This document shows, piece after piece, positions 7,632 through 17,294 of a DNA stretch of 64,000 nucleotides (positions are counted from its first letter, which is position 1; each line of letters opens with the position of its first letter). A model generated the notes under the pieces. That model was given only the letters and a program-made list of their open reading frames with translations. It was not told the origin of the DNA and searched no databases. Where the stretch lies: assembly GCF_000421465.1 (NCBI RefSeq), contig NZ_ATXB01000002.1, positions 486,690-550,689 of the forward strand, in the 5' to 3' direction. This stretch comes from Methylohalobius crimeensis 10Ki. Its GTDB lineage: Bacteria > Pseudomonadota > Gammaproteobacteria > Methylococcales > Methylothermaceae. The translations under genes and the position numbers were made by a program.

Positions 7632-9122
7632 ATGCGCTACATCCTGGCATTGGATCAAGGCACCACCAGTTCCCGGGCCATCGTCTGCGACCGGGGCGGC
7701 GGGATTCGCGCGCTGGCGCAAAAGGAGTTTCCGCAATACTTTCCTCGCTCGGGCTGGGTGGAGCACGATCCCGAGGAGATTTGGTCCTCGCAACGCCAGG
7801 TGGCCCGGGAGGCGCTGGCAAAGGCCGGACTCCGCGCCGAAGACATCGCCGCCGTGGGCATCGCCAACCAGCGGGAAACCACACTGATTTGGGATCGAGC
7901 GACTGGCGAACCCATCCACAACGCCATCGTCTGGCAGGACCGGCGTACTGCCGGATTGTGCGACCGGCTCCGCAAGGACGGGGTCGAACCCGTGTTCCAG
8001 CGCAAGACGGGGCTGATACTGGACCCTTACTTTGCCGGCAGCAAAATCAGATGGCTGCTGGATCATGTGCCCGGCGCCCGTCGGCGGGCCGAGGCCGGCG
8101 AGCTGGCCTTCGGCACGGTGGACAGCTGGCTGGTTTGGAAATTCACCCAGGGCCGCAGCCACTGCACCGACGTGACCAACGCCAGCCGAACCTTGCTCTA
8201 CAACATCCACACGGGCGATTGGGACGAGGAATTGCTCCGTCTATTGGAGGTTCCCCGGGAGTTGTTGCCCGAAGTGCGCGCCAGCAGCGAGGTGTATGCC
8301 GAAACCTCCAGGGAAATATTCTCCCGCTCCCTGCCCATCGCCGGGATCGCCGGCGACCAGCAGGCGGCCCTGTTCGGACAAATTTGCACCGAACCGGGCC
8401 TGGCCAAGAACACCTACGGCACGGGCTGCTTCGTACTGCTCCACACCGGCGACCGGCCGGTGGTTTCCAAGCAAAATCTTCTGACCACGGTGGCCTGGAA
8501 AATCGGGGACCGCACCGACTACGCCCTGGAAGGCAGCGTGTTTATCGCCGGGGCGGTAGTGCATTGGCTGCGCGATCAACTGGGTTTCATCCGCCGTTCG
8601 GAGGACGTGGAAAGCCTGGCCGACCGGGTGGCAGACAGCGGCGGGGTCTACCTGGTGCCGGCCTTCGCCGGTTTGGGCGCGCCGCACTGGGACCCCTATG
8701 CCCGGGGGGCGCTGGTGGGGATCTCGCGCGGCACCGGTGCCGCCCACATCGCCCGGGCGGCGCTGGAGAGCATCGCCCATCAATCGGTCGATGTGATCCG
8801 AGCCATGGAGGCCGATGCCGGCCTGGGGCTGTCCGAACTGCGGGTGGACGGCGGCGCGGCGCGAAACGATCTGCTCATGCAGCTTCAAGCCGATCTTTTG
8901 GGGGTGCCGGTGGTGCGCCCCCGGCTACTGGAAACCACCGCGCTGGGAGCGGCCTATCTGGCCGGTCTCGCGGTGAACTATTGGAAGGACACCCGGGAAA
9001 TCGCCGCTCATTGGGAACAAGAGCGTGTTTTCATGCCTCGATTGGACAGCGAACGAGTCGCCGAATTAAGGGCGGGATGGAACAAGGCGCTGCAGCGCGC
9101 CAAGGCTTGGACCGACACTTAG
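7632..9122 (+). CDS. glpK: Glycerol kinase
   Basis: 496 residues; ATG 7632 is preceded by a clear GAAGAGGAAT ribosome site. The FGGY family signatures are present: DQGTTSSR at residues 8-15, [41 protein letters not shown] and VDGGAARND. It phosphorylates glycerol to sn-glycerol-3-phosphate using ATP in the cytoplasm. glpD follows after 39 bases, so the two steps from glycerol to dihydroxyacetone phosphate are probably co-expressed. No glpF facilitator or GlpR is present nearby. Confidence 0.97.
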   Translation: MRYILALDQGTTSSRAIVCDRGGGIRALAQKEFPQYFPRSGWVEHDPEEIWSSQRQVAREALAKAGLRAEDIAAVGIANQRETTLIWDRATGEPIHNAIVWQDRRTAGLCDRLRKDGVEPVFQRKTGLILDPYFAGSKIRWLLDHVPGARRRAEAGELAFGTVDSWLVWKFTQGRSHCTDVTNASRTLLYNIHTGDWDEELLRLLEVPRELLPEVRASSEVYAETSREIFSRSLPIAGIAGDQQAALFGQICTEPGLAKNTYGTGCFVLLHTGDRPVVSKQNLLTTVAWKIGDRTDYALEGSVFIAGAVVHWLRDQLGFIRRSEDVESLADRVADSGGVYLVPAFAGLGAPHWDPYARGALVGISRGTGAAHIARAALESIAHQSVDVIRAMEADAGLGLSELRVDGGAARNDLLMQLQADLLGVPVVRPRLLETTALGAAYLAGLAVNYWKDTREIAAHWEQERVFMPRLDSERVAELRAGWNKALQRAKAWTDT

Positions 9123-9161
9123 CAATTGGAAAGGCGTTAAACAGGAAAATAGAAGAAGATC

Positions 9162-10745
9162 ATGAATCGATCGGCCACTTTGGAGCGACTGCGCAGCGAA
9201 ACCGCCCCCTGGGACGTGGTGGTGATCGGCGGCGGCGCCACCGGATTGGGGGTGGCGGTGGATGCGGCTTCAAGAGGCTATCGCACCGCTCTTTTGGAGC
9301 AACACGATTTCGCCAAGGGCACGTCCAGCCGCAGTACCAAGCTGATCCACGGCGGCGTGCGCTATCTGCGCCAGGGCGATCTCCAACTGGTCCGCGAGTC
9401 GTTGCACGAGCGCGCCGTGTTGCTGGCCAATGCCCCTCACCTGGTGACGCCGCTCGGCTTCGTGATGCCCGCTTACCGTTGGTGGCAACAAGCGTATTAC
9501 GCGGCGGGACTCAAGCTCTACGATCTGCTGGCGGGTCGACGCAATATCGCTCCGTCGGGTCGGTTGTCGAGGTCGGAGACGCTCGATTACCTGCCCACGC
9601 TGCAATCCTCCCACTTGCGCGGCGGCGTGCTGTATTTCGACGCCCAGTTCGACGACGCGCGCCTGGCGGTGACGCTGGCGCGCACCGCGGCCGATCGCGG
9701 TGCGGCGGTGGCGAATTACACGAGGGTGACGGGCCTTCGCAAAGCCAACGGCCGGATCAAGGGGGTGGATGCCGTGGACGAGGAAACGGGGGAGACGTTC
9801 GCCATCCCGGCCAAGACCGTGGTCAACGCCACCGGCGTATTCTCCGATACGGTGCGCCGCTTGGACGATCCCCGAGCTCGTCCGATGATCGCCCCCAGCC
9901 GAGGGGTGCATCTGGTATTGCCGAAGCGGTTTCTGCCCGGTGAAAACGCCCTATTGATCCCGCGCACCGACGATGGTCGCGTCCTCTTCGCCATTCCCTG
10001 GCAAGACCGGGTGGTGGTGGGCACCACCGACGTGCCCGTAAAGCGACCTTCCCTGGAACCGCCCTCTTCCCGGCAAGAATGGGAGTATTTGCTGACCCAC
10101 GCCCGGCGCTACCTCACGAATCCGCCCACCGAATCGGACGTATTGAGCACCTTCGCCGGCCTGCGTCCGCTGGTCAAGGCGGACGGAAACACAAGCACCG
10201 CCGCCTTGTCGCGCGATCACACCCTGCTGGCGTCCCCCTCGGGCCTGGTGACCATCGCCGGCGGCAAATGGACCACCTATCGCAAAATGGCCCGGGACAC
10301 GGTGGATCGTTTGATTGAACTGGGACCGCTGCCGCCGGCCCATTGCGTCACCGAGAAACTGCGCCTGCACGGCTGGACGGACCGGCCTTTGCCCGAAGGG
10401 CATCGGCGCGAGTATGGGGCGGACGCCGATGCCATACGGCAATTGATCGAGACGCCCGATAAGGAAACCTTGCTCCATCCCCACCTCCCCTATCGACTTG
10501 CGGAAGTCCGCTGGGCGGTACGCTTAGAAATGGCCCGCACCGTCGAGGACGTCCTCGCCCGCCGCACGCGCGCCCTGCTGCTCGACGCCCGGGCCAGCGC
10601 AGAGGCCGCTCCTATGGTAGCTCGGGTGATGGCTGAGGAACTGAGTCGCGATGCCGCTTGGATCCAAGCGCAAATCCAAGTGTTTCAGCGCTTGGCGAAA
10701 AGCTATCTGATTGTGCCGAACCGCTCCCGCCCAAAAACCGACTAA
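9162..10745 (+). CDS. glpD: Aerobic glycerol-3-phosphate dehydrogenase
   Basis: 527 residues. The N-terminal FAD-binding motif VVVIGGGATGLGVAVDAASR and the family signature KGTSSRSTKLIHGGVRYL are intact, followed by FAIPWQDRVVVGTTD, GLRPLV and IAGGKWTTYRKMA. The enzyme oxidises glycerol-3-phosphate to dihydroxyacetone phosphate at the inner membrane and passes electrons to quinone. The length fits GlpD (about 500 residues). It is downstream of glpK in the same probable operon; the C-terminal helical domain (VRWAVRLEMARTVEDVLARR) is complete. Confidence 0.96.
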   Translation: MNRSATLERLRSETAPWDVVVIGGGATGLGVAVDAASRGYRTALLEQHDFAKGTSSRSTKLIHGGVRYLRQGDLQLVRESLHERAVLLANAPHLVTPLGFVMPAYRWWQQAYYAAGLKLYDLLAGRRNIAPSGRLSRSETLDYLPTLQSSHLRGGVLYFDAQFDDARLAVTLARTAADRGAAVANYTRVTGLRKANGRIKGVDAVDEETGETFAIPAKTVVNATGVFSDTVRRLDDPRARPMIAPSRGVHLVLPKRFLPGENALLIPRTDDGRVLFAIPWQDRVVVGTTDVPVKRPSLEPPSSRQEWEYLLTHARRYLTNPPTESDVLSTFAGLRPLVKADGNTSTAALSRDHTLLASPSGLVTIAGGKWTTYRKMARDTVDRLIELGPLPPAHCVTEKLRLHGWTDRPLPEGHRREYGADADAIRQLIETPDKETLLHPHLPYRLAEVRWAVRLEMARTVEDVLARRTRALLLDARASAEAAPMVARVMAEELSRDAAWIQAQIQVFQRLAKSYLIVPNRSRPKTD

Positions 10746-10846
10746 CCTCCAATTCGTAATACGTCTGCAAGATTCCCTATTTATGCTGACTGGCTGCGGG
10801 CATTGCTCGCCCATCGATAACAATCAGCCAATTTAGGGAGTCTACC

Positions 10847-12439
10847 GTGAAAGCCATCAAGCTCGCCCTGGCCGGGATTTTGTTCTCTTCGGCCACCGCC
10901 CCTTTCGCCCAGCCCGATCATCCGAGGCCTTTGGAACGTTCCGTCAGTCTGGAGGTTCTGGGCACCTATGCTTCCGGAATCTTCGACGAGGGCGCCGCCG
11001 AGATCGTCGCCCACGACCCGCGCAGACAACGATTGTTCGTGGTCAACGCCAACGATGCCACCGTAGACGTATTGGACATGCGCGATCCGGCCAATCCCCT
11101 CAAGATCGGCGCGATCGACGCCAAGGACATCGGCGCGTCCGCCAACAGCGTCGCGGTTAAAGGTGACTTGGTGGCGGTCGCCATCGAAAACAACGACAAA
11201 CAAGCCAATGGGTTCGTCGCCTTTTATCGCGCCGGCAATCTCGAATTATTGAATGTCGTCGAAGTCGGCGCTCTCCCCGACATGGTTACCTTCACGCCCA
11301 ACGGGCGGCATGTTTTGGTGGCCAATGAAGGCGAGCCCAATGATGATTACACGATCGATCCCGAAGGCTCGGTGAGCATCATCGATATCACTCGAGGCGT
11401 CCACCGGGCGACCGTTCAAACCGCCGGATTCGATGCCTTCGATAAAGCCTTCCTGACCGCCGCCGGGGTTCGTGTCTTCGGCCCCGGCGCGAGCGCGGCT
11501 CAGGACCTGGAACCCGAGTACATCACCGTTTCCCGCAATTCGCGCACGGCTTGGGTGACGCTGCAGGAAAACAACGCCGTGGCGGTGGTGGACATCAAAA
11601 ACGCCGAAGTCACCGACATTATGCCGCTGGGCACCAAGGACCACAGTTTGCCCGGCAATGAACTGGACGCCAGCAACGAAGACGACGGCATCCACATCGC
11701 CAACTGGCCGGTACGTGGTTTGTATCTGCCCGACGCCATCGCCAGCTATCAAAGCCGCGGCCGCACCTATCTGGTCACCGCCAACGAGGGGGACGCCCGC
11801 GACTATGATGGCTTCAGCGAAGAGACGCGCGTCGAGGATCTGAATCTCGACGCTGGCGCATTTCCCGATGCGGCCGAGCTGCAAAAGGAGGAGAACCTCG
11901 GCCGGCTGAAGACCACCACGACCCTGGGCGATACCGACGGCGACGGTGACATCGACGAAATATATGCCTATGGCGCCCGCTCCTTCTCGATCTGGGACAG
12001 CCAAGGGCATCTCGTGTATGACAGCGGCGCCGATTTCGAACGGATCATCGCCGATCGCCTGCCCGATTCTTTCAACAGCAACAATGACGACAACGACTCG
12101 TTCGACTCGCGCAGCGACGACAAGGGGCCGGAGCCGGAGGGCGTCACCATCGGCAAAATTCTCGGCCGCACCTATGCCTTCGTCGGCCTGGAGCGGGTGG
12201 GCGGCATCATGGTTTACGACATTACCGACCCGGAAAACGCCCGGTTCCAGGATTACCTCAATCACCGCGACTTTTTAAGTCTCGCCGACGCTCCCAATGC
12301 CGGCGATCTCGGCCCCGAAGGGCTGCATTTCATTCCCTGGTATGCCAGCCCCAACCGGCGCCCGCTGCTGGTGGTCGGCAACGAAGTGAGCGGCACCACG
12401 ACCATTTATCAAATCAACCTGTCGTTTCAAACCCGTTGA
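10847..12439 (+). CDS. Secreted choice-of-anchor I family beta-propeller protein
   Basis: 530 residues from GTG 10847 (AGGGAG 8 bases upstream), with a signal peptide ending near TAPFAQ. Repeated blades such as RRQRLFVVNANDATVDVLDM and NGRHVLVANEGEPNDDYTID, the Asp-rich GDTDGDGDIDEI and NSNNDDNDSFDSRSDDKGPE segments, and LGPEGLHFI are typical of choice-of-anchor I proteins, sometimes annotated as alkaline-phosphatase-like or mesenchyme-specific glycoprotein domains. The Asp runs probably bind calcium. Substrate unknown. A strong terminator lies 26 bases after the stop. Confidence 0.82.
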   Translation: MKAIKLALAGILFSSATAPFAQPDHPRPLERSVSLEVLGTYASGIFDEGAAEIVAHDPRRQRLFVVNANDATVDVLDMRDPANPLKIGAIDAKDIGASANSVAVKGDLVAVAIENNDKQANGFVAFYRAGNLELLNVVEVGALPDMVTFTPNGRHVLVANEGEPNDDYTIDPEGSVSIIDITRGVHRATVQTAGFDAFDKAFLTAAGVRVFGPGASAAQDLEPEYITVSRNSRTAWVTLQENNAVAVVDIKNAEVTDIMPLGTKDHSLPGNELDASNEDDGIHIANWPVRGLYLPDAIASYQSRGRTYLVTANEGDARDYDGFSEETRVEDLNLDAGAFPDAAELQKEENLGRLKTTTTLGDTDGDGDIDEIYAYGARSFSIWDSQGHLVYDSGADFERIIADRLPDSFNSNNDDNDSFDSRSDDKGPEPEGVTIGKILGRTYAFVGLERVGGIMVYDITDPENARFQDYLNHRDFLSLADAPNAGDLGPEGLHFIPWYASPNRRPLLVVGNEVSGTTTIYQINLSFQTR

Positions 12440-12464
12440 TAGCTAGCCCATACCGCGCTAACTT

Positions 12465-12490
12465 GGCCGGCATGATGCCGGCCTTTTTTT
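12465..12490 (+). terminator. Rho-independent terminator
   Basis: GGCCGGCAT/ATGCCGGCC forms a short-loop hairpin (12465-12483) followed by seven T (12484-12490). It lies 26 bases after the beta-propeller gene and before the sulfite dehydrogenase promoter region. Confidence 0.9.
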
Positions 12491-12496
12491 ATTCGG

Positions 12497-12526
12497 TTGG
12501 AATCGCCCGGCAACCTTCGGTACACT
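12497..12526 (+). promoter_or_regulatory. Candidate sigma-70 promoter for the sulfite dehydrogenase operon
   Basis: TTGGAA at 12497-12502 and TACACT at 12521-12526 are 18 bases apart, directly after the preceding terminator and 48 bases before the start codon of the molybdenum subunit. A motif reading only. Confidence 0.45.
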
Positions 12527-12573
12527 GCCGTCTAACGTCTAGACTGTCTCTGACAAATAAGGAGGAGACGCCC

Positions 12574-13896
12574 ATGAGCAAAGCACGTCGCACCGAACGA
12601 GGCATCCACGCCCTCTACGCCGAAGACCCGCAGCGCGCCGACCGCCTGCTTTGGGGCAGGGAATCCGATCCGGTCAGCCGCCGCGGGTTTCTCCGAAAAA
12701 GCGCTTTGCTGGCCATGGGGAGCGCGCTGGGCGCCTCCATTCCCTTCGCGAAGTTCATGCCTTCTGGACTGATTCCGGCCGCGCTCGCCGACCGTACCGA
12801 TCCCTTCAAGATCCCCGGCAAACATCCCGATTTGATCGTTCTCAACGACCGTCCGATCAACGCCGAAACCCCGCCCCATCTGCTCGACGATGCCGTCACC
12901 CCCGCCGATAAACTGTTCGTCCGCAACAACGGCATCCCGCCGAGCAGCGTGGACCTGGAGCAATGGCGCCTGGTCATCGACGGTGAATCGGCGCGGCAAT
13001 CGGTGGAATTTTCGATCGCCGATTTAAAACGAAAGTTTCAGCATCATACCTATCAACTGGTCATCGAATGCGGCGGCAACGGCCGCAGTGAATTCAACCC
13101 ACCGGTGGGCGGCAACCAATGGACCACCGGCGCGATAGGCTGCCCCGAATGGACCGGGGTGCGGCTGCGCGACGTGCTGGAAGCGGCCGGGATCGAAGAC
13201 GACGCAGTCTACATCGGCTATTACGGAAAAGACCATCACCTCAGCGGCGATCCGTCCAGAAATCCCATTTCCCGCGGCGTGCCCATGTCCAAGGCGCTGG
13301 AAGACGAGACCCTGATCGCCTGGGCCATGAACGGAGAGGATATCCCCGCCCTCCACGGCCATCCCTTGCGGCTGGTCTGCGGCGGCTGGCCGGCCTCCAC
13401 CAGCGGCAAATGGCTGAGCAAAATCGTGATCCGAAATAAAATCCACGACGGCGCCAAAATGGGCGGCAAATCCTATCGGGTTCCCTGCCAGCCGGTGGCA
13501 CCGGGCGCCAAAGTGGCCGACGAGGATATGTGCATCATCGAATCCATGCCGGTGAAATCGCTGATCACCTATCCCCGAACCGGCGCCATGCTGAAACAGG
13601 GACAGTCCTTGCCCGTGCGAGGCCACGCCTGGGCCGGCGACCTCAAGGTGGAAAAGGTCGAGATCTCCCTCGATTTCGGCGTCCATTGGCGCCCTTGCAA
13701 TCTTGAAGCGCCGAAGAACCGGCTGGCCTGGCAGCATTGGCAAACCCGCGTCGACTTTCCCGGCCCCGGCTATTACGAAGTCTGGGCGCGGGCCACCGAC
13801 AGCGAAGGGAACGCCCAACCCATGGTGGTCCCCGGTTGGAATCCCAAGGGCTACCTCAACAACGCCTGCCACCGAATTGCGGTAAAGGTCCTCTAA
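12574..13896 (+). CDS. Sulfite dehydrogenase, molybdopterin catalytic subunit (SorA/SoxC-like)
   Basis: 440 residues starting at ATG 12574 behind a strong GGAGGAG. A twin-arginine signal (SRRGFLRKSALL, residues 35-46) sends the folded cofactor-containing protein to the periplasm. The sulfite-oxidase fold is shown by the molybdenum-ligand Cys166 in VIECGGNGR, TTGAIGCPEWTGVRLRDVL, HPLRLVCGGWPASTSGKWL, and a C-terminal dimerisation domain (VEISLDFGVHW, GYYEVWARATDSEG). The following gene encodes a small c-type cytochrome, the natural electron acceptor, so this is a two-subunit sulfite dehydrogenase rather than a cytoplasmic reductase. SoxC as part of a thiosulfate-oxidising Sox complex is the alternative, but no other sox genes are seen. 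Confidence 0.88.
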   Translation: MSKARRTERGIHALYAEDPQRADRLLWGRESDPVSRRGFLRKSALLAMGSALGASIPFAKFMPSGLIPAALADRTDPFKIPGKHPDLIVLNDRPINAETPPHLLDDAVTPADKLFVRNNGIPPSSVDLEQWRLVIDGESARQSVEFSIADLKRKFQHHTYQLVIECGGNGRSEFNPPVGGNQWTTGAIGCPEWTGVRLRDVLEAAGIEDDAVYIGYYGKDHHLSGDPSRNPISRGVPMSKALEDETLIAWAMNGEDIPALHGHPLRLVCGGWPASTSGKWLSKIVIRNKIHDGAKMGGKSYRVPCQPVAPGAKVADEDMCIIESMPVKSLITYPRTGAMLKQGQSLPVRGHAWAGDLKVEKVEISLDFGVHWRPCNLEAPKNRLAWQHWQTRVDFPGPGYYEVWARATDSEGNAQPMVVPGWNPKGYLNNACHRIAVKVL

Positions 13897-13909
13897 ATCC
13901 ACCCGGTTT

Positions 13910-14290
13910 ATGACAATGCACACTCATCCCCGTTTTCGCTCGCTTCTCGCCCTGAGCTTGCTGCTTGCCAGCGGTTTTGCTTCGATCGAATCGGCCTCGG
14001 CCGAAAGGGGACTGGCCCCCGGCAAAGGCTCCGATCTCGTCCAACGGCATTGCATCCGCTGCCATTCGGAACGCATCATCATTCAACAACGCGCCAGCCG
14101 GGAGAACTGGCGGGAAACCATCGAAAGCATGCAGTCCCAAGGGCTGGAACCATTGGATCAGGCAACGGAAAAAGCCATTTTGGATTATCTGGCCCGGCAC
14201 TATGGCCCGGAAAGCACCACGAGCCGGCGCGCGCCGCTCCAGGTCGAACAATGGTATTTTCTGGAGGAAGAAGGAAGTCGGGAGCAATAA
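13910..14290 (+). CDS. Monohaem cytochrome c, probable electron acceptor of the sulfite dehydrogenase
   Basis: 126 residues with a Sec signal peptide (SLLALSLLLASGFAS) and one haem-binding CIRCH motif (Cys48, Cys51, His52). The likely distal ligand is Met in ESMQSQGLEPL. It begins 13 bases after the molybdenum subunit and is probably its SorB or SoxD-like partner, passing electrons from sulfite to the respiratory chain in the periplasm. ATG 13916 is an alternative start two codons in. No hairpin separates it from the convergent deaminase. Confidence 0.88.
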   Translation: MTMHTHPRFRSLLALSLLLASGFASIESASAERGLAPGKGSDLVQRHCIRCHSERIIIQQRASRENWRETIESMQSQGLEPLDQATEKAILDYLARHYGPESTTSRRAPLQVEQWYFLEEEGSREQ

Positions 14291-14304
14291 GATGATAAGC
14301 AATG

Positions 14305-14745
14305 CTATTCGGAGCCGATATCCTCCTTCCATAATTCCGGAGAAACCTGAATAAACCGGGACATCAAGTCGATGCATTGCGCCTCCTGCCGCACTTCGAC
14401 CTGGACGCCCCTCGAGCGCAGCAACTCCTCGTCTCCCAGAAAGGTGGCGTTCTCTCCGATGACGACTTTGGGAATGCCGTAAAGCAGGATCGCCCCCGTG
14501 CACATGGAGCAAGGCGACAAGGTCGTGTACAGGGTGCACTCCCGATACACCCTCGCCGGTTGTCGTCCCGCGTTTTCCAGCGCGTCCATTTCGGCGTGTA
14601 GCACCGTGCTGCCCTTCTGGACGCGCCGATTGTGCCCACGCCCGATCATCTTGTTCCGATAAACCAAAACGGAGCCGATGGGGATTCCGCCCTCTTCAAA
14701 ACCCTGTTCCGCCTCTTCGATCGCAGCTTGCATGAATGGATCCAT
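14305..14745 (-). CDS. Cytosine deaminase, yeast FCY1-like
   Basis: 146 residues. The zinc site is complete: HAE at 50-52 with the catalytic Glu52, and PCSMC at 78-82. The surrounding text (LENAGR, LYTTLSPCSMCTGAILLYG, IPKVVIGENATF, C-terminal WKEDIGSE) resembles the fungal cytosine deaminase FCY1 more than TadA or the amidohydrolase CodA of enterobacteria. It should deaminate cytosine to uracil in pyrimidine salvage. It stands alone, with no permease next to it, and converges on the cytochrome c gene with 14 bases between. Confidence 0.85.
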   Translation of the reverse strand: MDPFMQAAIEEAEQGFEEGGIPIGSVLVYRNKMIGRGHNRRVQKGSTVLHAEMDALENAGRQPARVYRECTLYTTLSPCSMCTGAILLYGIPKVVIGENATFLGDEELLRSRGVQVEVRQEAQCIDLMSRFIQVSPELWKEDIGSE

Positions 14746-14808
14746 TGAAGTACTCCCCGCTGGCGATGGAATTCGAGTATCCGGCGCAATCCGCGAATGT
14801 GCGCCCCA

Positions 14809-15150
14809 TCAGGCTTTCTTCACGAACTCCGATTTCAGACTCATTTTCCCGATTCCGGGAATTTTGCAGTCGATGTCATGGTCGCCTTCGACGAGCCGGA
14901 TACCTTTGACCTTGGTCCCCACTTTCACCACCGACGAAGAACCTTTGACCTTCAAATCCTTGATGACCGTGACGGTGTCGCCGTCCTGAAGCCAATTTCC
15001 ATGGGCGTCACGCACCCCGCCCGCTTGCTCTTCGCTTTCCGCCGCCGCATCGATCGCCCATTCATGGGCGCATTCCGGACACACATAGGTGGTACCGTCT
15101 TCATAGACATATTCCGAACCGCATTTCGGGCATTTAGGCAAACGACTCAT
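14809..15150 (-). CDS. yjdM: PhnA/YjdM-family zinc-ribbon protein
   Basis: 113 residues from Met15150 (GGAGCAGC just upstream). The N-terminal zinc ribbon CPKC...CPEC is followed by a small beta-barrel domain with [20 protein letters not shown] and [19 protein letters not shown], as in E. coli YjdM. Formerly linked to phosphonate use by genome position; the real function is not established. It is monocistronic here. Confidence 0.9.
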   Translation of the reverse strand: MSRLPKCPKCGSEYVYEDGTTYVCPECAHEWAIDAAAESEEQAGGVRDAHGNWLQDGDTVTVIKDLKVKGSSSVVKVGTKVKGIRLVEGDHDIDCKIPGIGKMSLKSEFVKKA

Positions 15151-15392
15151 GCTGCTCCTTGTTGCTGATTGGATCACAGTAAGCCAACCGGACGAGGACC
15201 GGCCAGCTAATTATAAAAATTCATTATAACCCCACCCGGAATAAATGCTCTGCTGAATCGATGGCGAATCCGCCCTCGCTCCGCTACCACGATGGGATTG
15301 AGACGGAATTAGCGGATGAACCCATGCCCCGGGTCGCGCTAAACTAGAATTTGACAGAAGAACGACCAAGGTGTTTGTGGAAACACAATTCC

Positions 15393-17291
15393 ATGGCCAA
15401 ATTGATTCCCTCACTCAATAGTTGCGTAAGCCGCATGCAGGCGGGAGAAAGGCGCTTCGCCCGGCGCTTGGAATCCCTGCTGGAAGACGACTACCTCTGT
15501 TGGTACGAATTGCCGGTGGGTAAACGGCAGCGTTACACCGATTTCATTATTCTCCATCCCTTGCGCGGACTGTTGCTGCTGGAGGTCAAGGACTGGAAGT
15601 TGGATACGATCCGGAAGATCGACAAAGCCGCCGTCACGCTGATGACGGCTCAAGGGCTTAAAACCGTCAGCAACCCGCTGGAGCAGGCCCGCCAATGCAC
15701 CTACCAACTGCTCAAACAATTGGAGAAAGACCCGCAACTGGTGACCCAATCGGGCCGTTATCAAGGCCGCTTGGTTTTTCCCTATGGCTACGGCGTGGTG
15801 CTGACCCAAATCACCCGCAAGCAATTCGATTCCACCGACTTGGGCGAGGTGCTGCCGGAGCATTACACCCTCTGCAAGGATGACATGGTGGAAAACATGG
15901 ATCCGGAGGCTTTCCAGGAGCGCCTGTGGAACATGTTCAACGTTCAGTTTCCCCGGTCCTTGACCCTGCCGCAAATCGACCGCATCCGCTGGCACCTGTA
16001 TCCCGAGGTGCGCATCCGGTCGGCCGAGCAGGACGATCTGTTTGCCCCTGAAGCCGAAGAAAAACCCCTCGACGCGTTGGTGCCGGTTATCGTCAAAGTC
16101 ATGGATCTGCAGCAGGAGCAGCTGGCCCGCAGCTTGGGGGAAGGCCACCGGGTCATCCACGGTGTGGCCGGCTCGGGCAAGACGCTGATCCTGGGCTATC
16201 GCTGCCTCTACCTGGCCAAGCTATTGAACAAGCCGATTCTGGTACTCTGCTACAACATCACTTTGGCCGCCAGGCTGCGCGAAATGATGGCGGAGCGGGG
16301 AATCGACGACAGGGTCAATGTCTATCATTTTCACGATTGGTGCGGCGAACAGCTGCGCACCTATCGCATCGATCGCCCCGCCTCAGGACCGGGCTACTTG
16401 GAGCAACTGGTGGAACGGGTGATCGCCGCCGTCGAGCAAGGCAAGATTCCCCAGGCCCAATACGGCGCGGTGATGATCGACGAGGGACACGACTTCGATC
16501 CGGAATGGTTGAAATTGGTGGTCGGCATGGTCGATCCGGGGACGAACTCCCTCCTGCTGCTGTACGACGACGCCCAATCCATCTACAGCAAGAAAAACAC
16601 CCTCGACTTCAGCCTCTCCAGCGTGGGCGTTCAAGCGCGGGGCCGAACCACCATCCTCAAACTCAACTACCGGAATACCGAGGAGATCCTCGATTTCGCC
16701 TATCGCTTCGCCAGTCGCTACTTCAGCCCCGACGAGCCGGACGAGGATCACGTTCCCGTGGTGGAACCGCAATCGGCGGGGCGCCACGGACCGCCTCCGG
16801 TCATCAAAACCTTTAAAAATTACGCTCAGGAAGCGCACTATATCGCCCGAATCCTGCATAAATTGCGCGCCGAACAAAATATACCCTGGCAGGATATGTG
16901 CGTGACCTACCGCAGTCATTGGATGGGTGAAAAATTGCAGCAAGCTTTTCAGGCGGAAGGCGTTCCCTGCCATTGGCTGGGAAACGGCAAGGCCAAAAAG
17001 CAATTCAAAACGGCCACCGACAGCGTCAAGCTGATGACGATGCACAGCAGCAAGGGGCTGGAGTTTCCCGTCGTCGCCATCTCCGGCATCGGCTTTATGC
17101 CTGCGGAGGGAGCCGACCCCATCGCGGAAGCCAAGCTCCTCTACGTAGCCATGACCCGTTCCACCGAAAAGCTGCTATTGACCAGTCACCGGGAGACGGA
17201 GTTTCTCCGTCAGTTGAGAGAAACAACCTCGTCCTTTCCCGGTAACGAATCAGCTGATAGGCTGGCTTCCAAACCATCGGGCACGAATTAA
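15393..17291 (+). CDS. NERD nuclease domain fused to UvrD-family helicase
   Basis: 632 residues from ATG 15393 (TTG 15351 would add 14 residues). Residues 10-110 are a NERD domain with D50 and E64-V-K66, the PD-(D/E)xK nuclease triad. Walker A GVAGSGKT is at 257-264, Walker B is VMIDEGHDFDP, and late helicase motifs TILKLNYRNTEEI, KLMTMHSSKGLEFPVVAI and LLYVAMTRS are complete. It probably unwinds and cleaves DNA in repair or in defence, where NERD-helicases are also found. It ends 3 bases before an AbrB-type gene, suggesting one transcript. Confidence 0.88.
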   Translation: MAKLIPSLNSCVSRMQAGERRFARRLESLLEDDYLCWYELPVGKRQRYTDFIILHPLRGLLLLEVKDWKLDTIRKIDKAAVTLMTAQGLKTVSNPLEQARQCTYQLLKQLEKDPQLVTQSGRYQGRLVFPYGYGVVLTQITRKQFDSTDLGEVLPEHYTLCKDDMVENMDPEAFQERLWNMFNVQFPRSLTLPQIDRIRWHLYPEVRIRSAEQDDLFAPEAEEKPLDALVPVIVKVMDLQQEQLARSLGEGHRVIHGVAGSGKTLILGYRCLYLAKLLNKPILVLCYNITLAARLREMMAERGIDDRVNVYHFHDWCGEQLRTYRIDRPASGPGYLEQLVERVIAAVEQGKIPQAQYGAVMIDEGHDFDPEWLKLVVGMVDPGTNSLLLLYDDAQSIYSKKNTLDFSLSSVGVQARGRTTILKLNYRNTEEILDFAYRFASRYFSPDEPDEDHVPVVEPQSAGRHGPPPVIKTFKNYAQEAHYIARILHKLRAEQNIPWQDMCVTYRSHWMGEKLQQAFQAEGVPCHWLGNGKAKKQFKTATDSVKLMTMHSSKGLEFPVVAISGIGFMPAEGADPIAEAKLLYVAMTRSTEKLLLTSHRETEFLRQLRETTSSFPGNESADRLASKPSGTN

Positions 17292-17294
17292 AAC

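Noticed and set aside
6835-7884. A longer exoD product starting near 7884
   Set aside because: The extra 153 N-terminal residues are Pro/Arg-rich, lie opposite glpK and its leader, and have no ExoD similarity; Met7425 fits the family.
7457-9943. An 828-codon open frame on the plus strand across glpK and glpD
   Set aside because: It is a different frame of two clearly identified genes, has no recognisable domain and is rich in Arg, Gly and Pro, typical of a GC-rich shadow frame.
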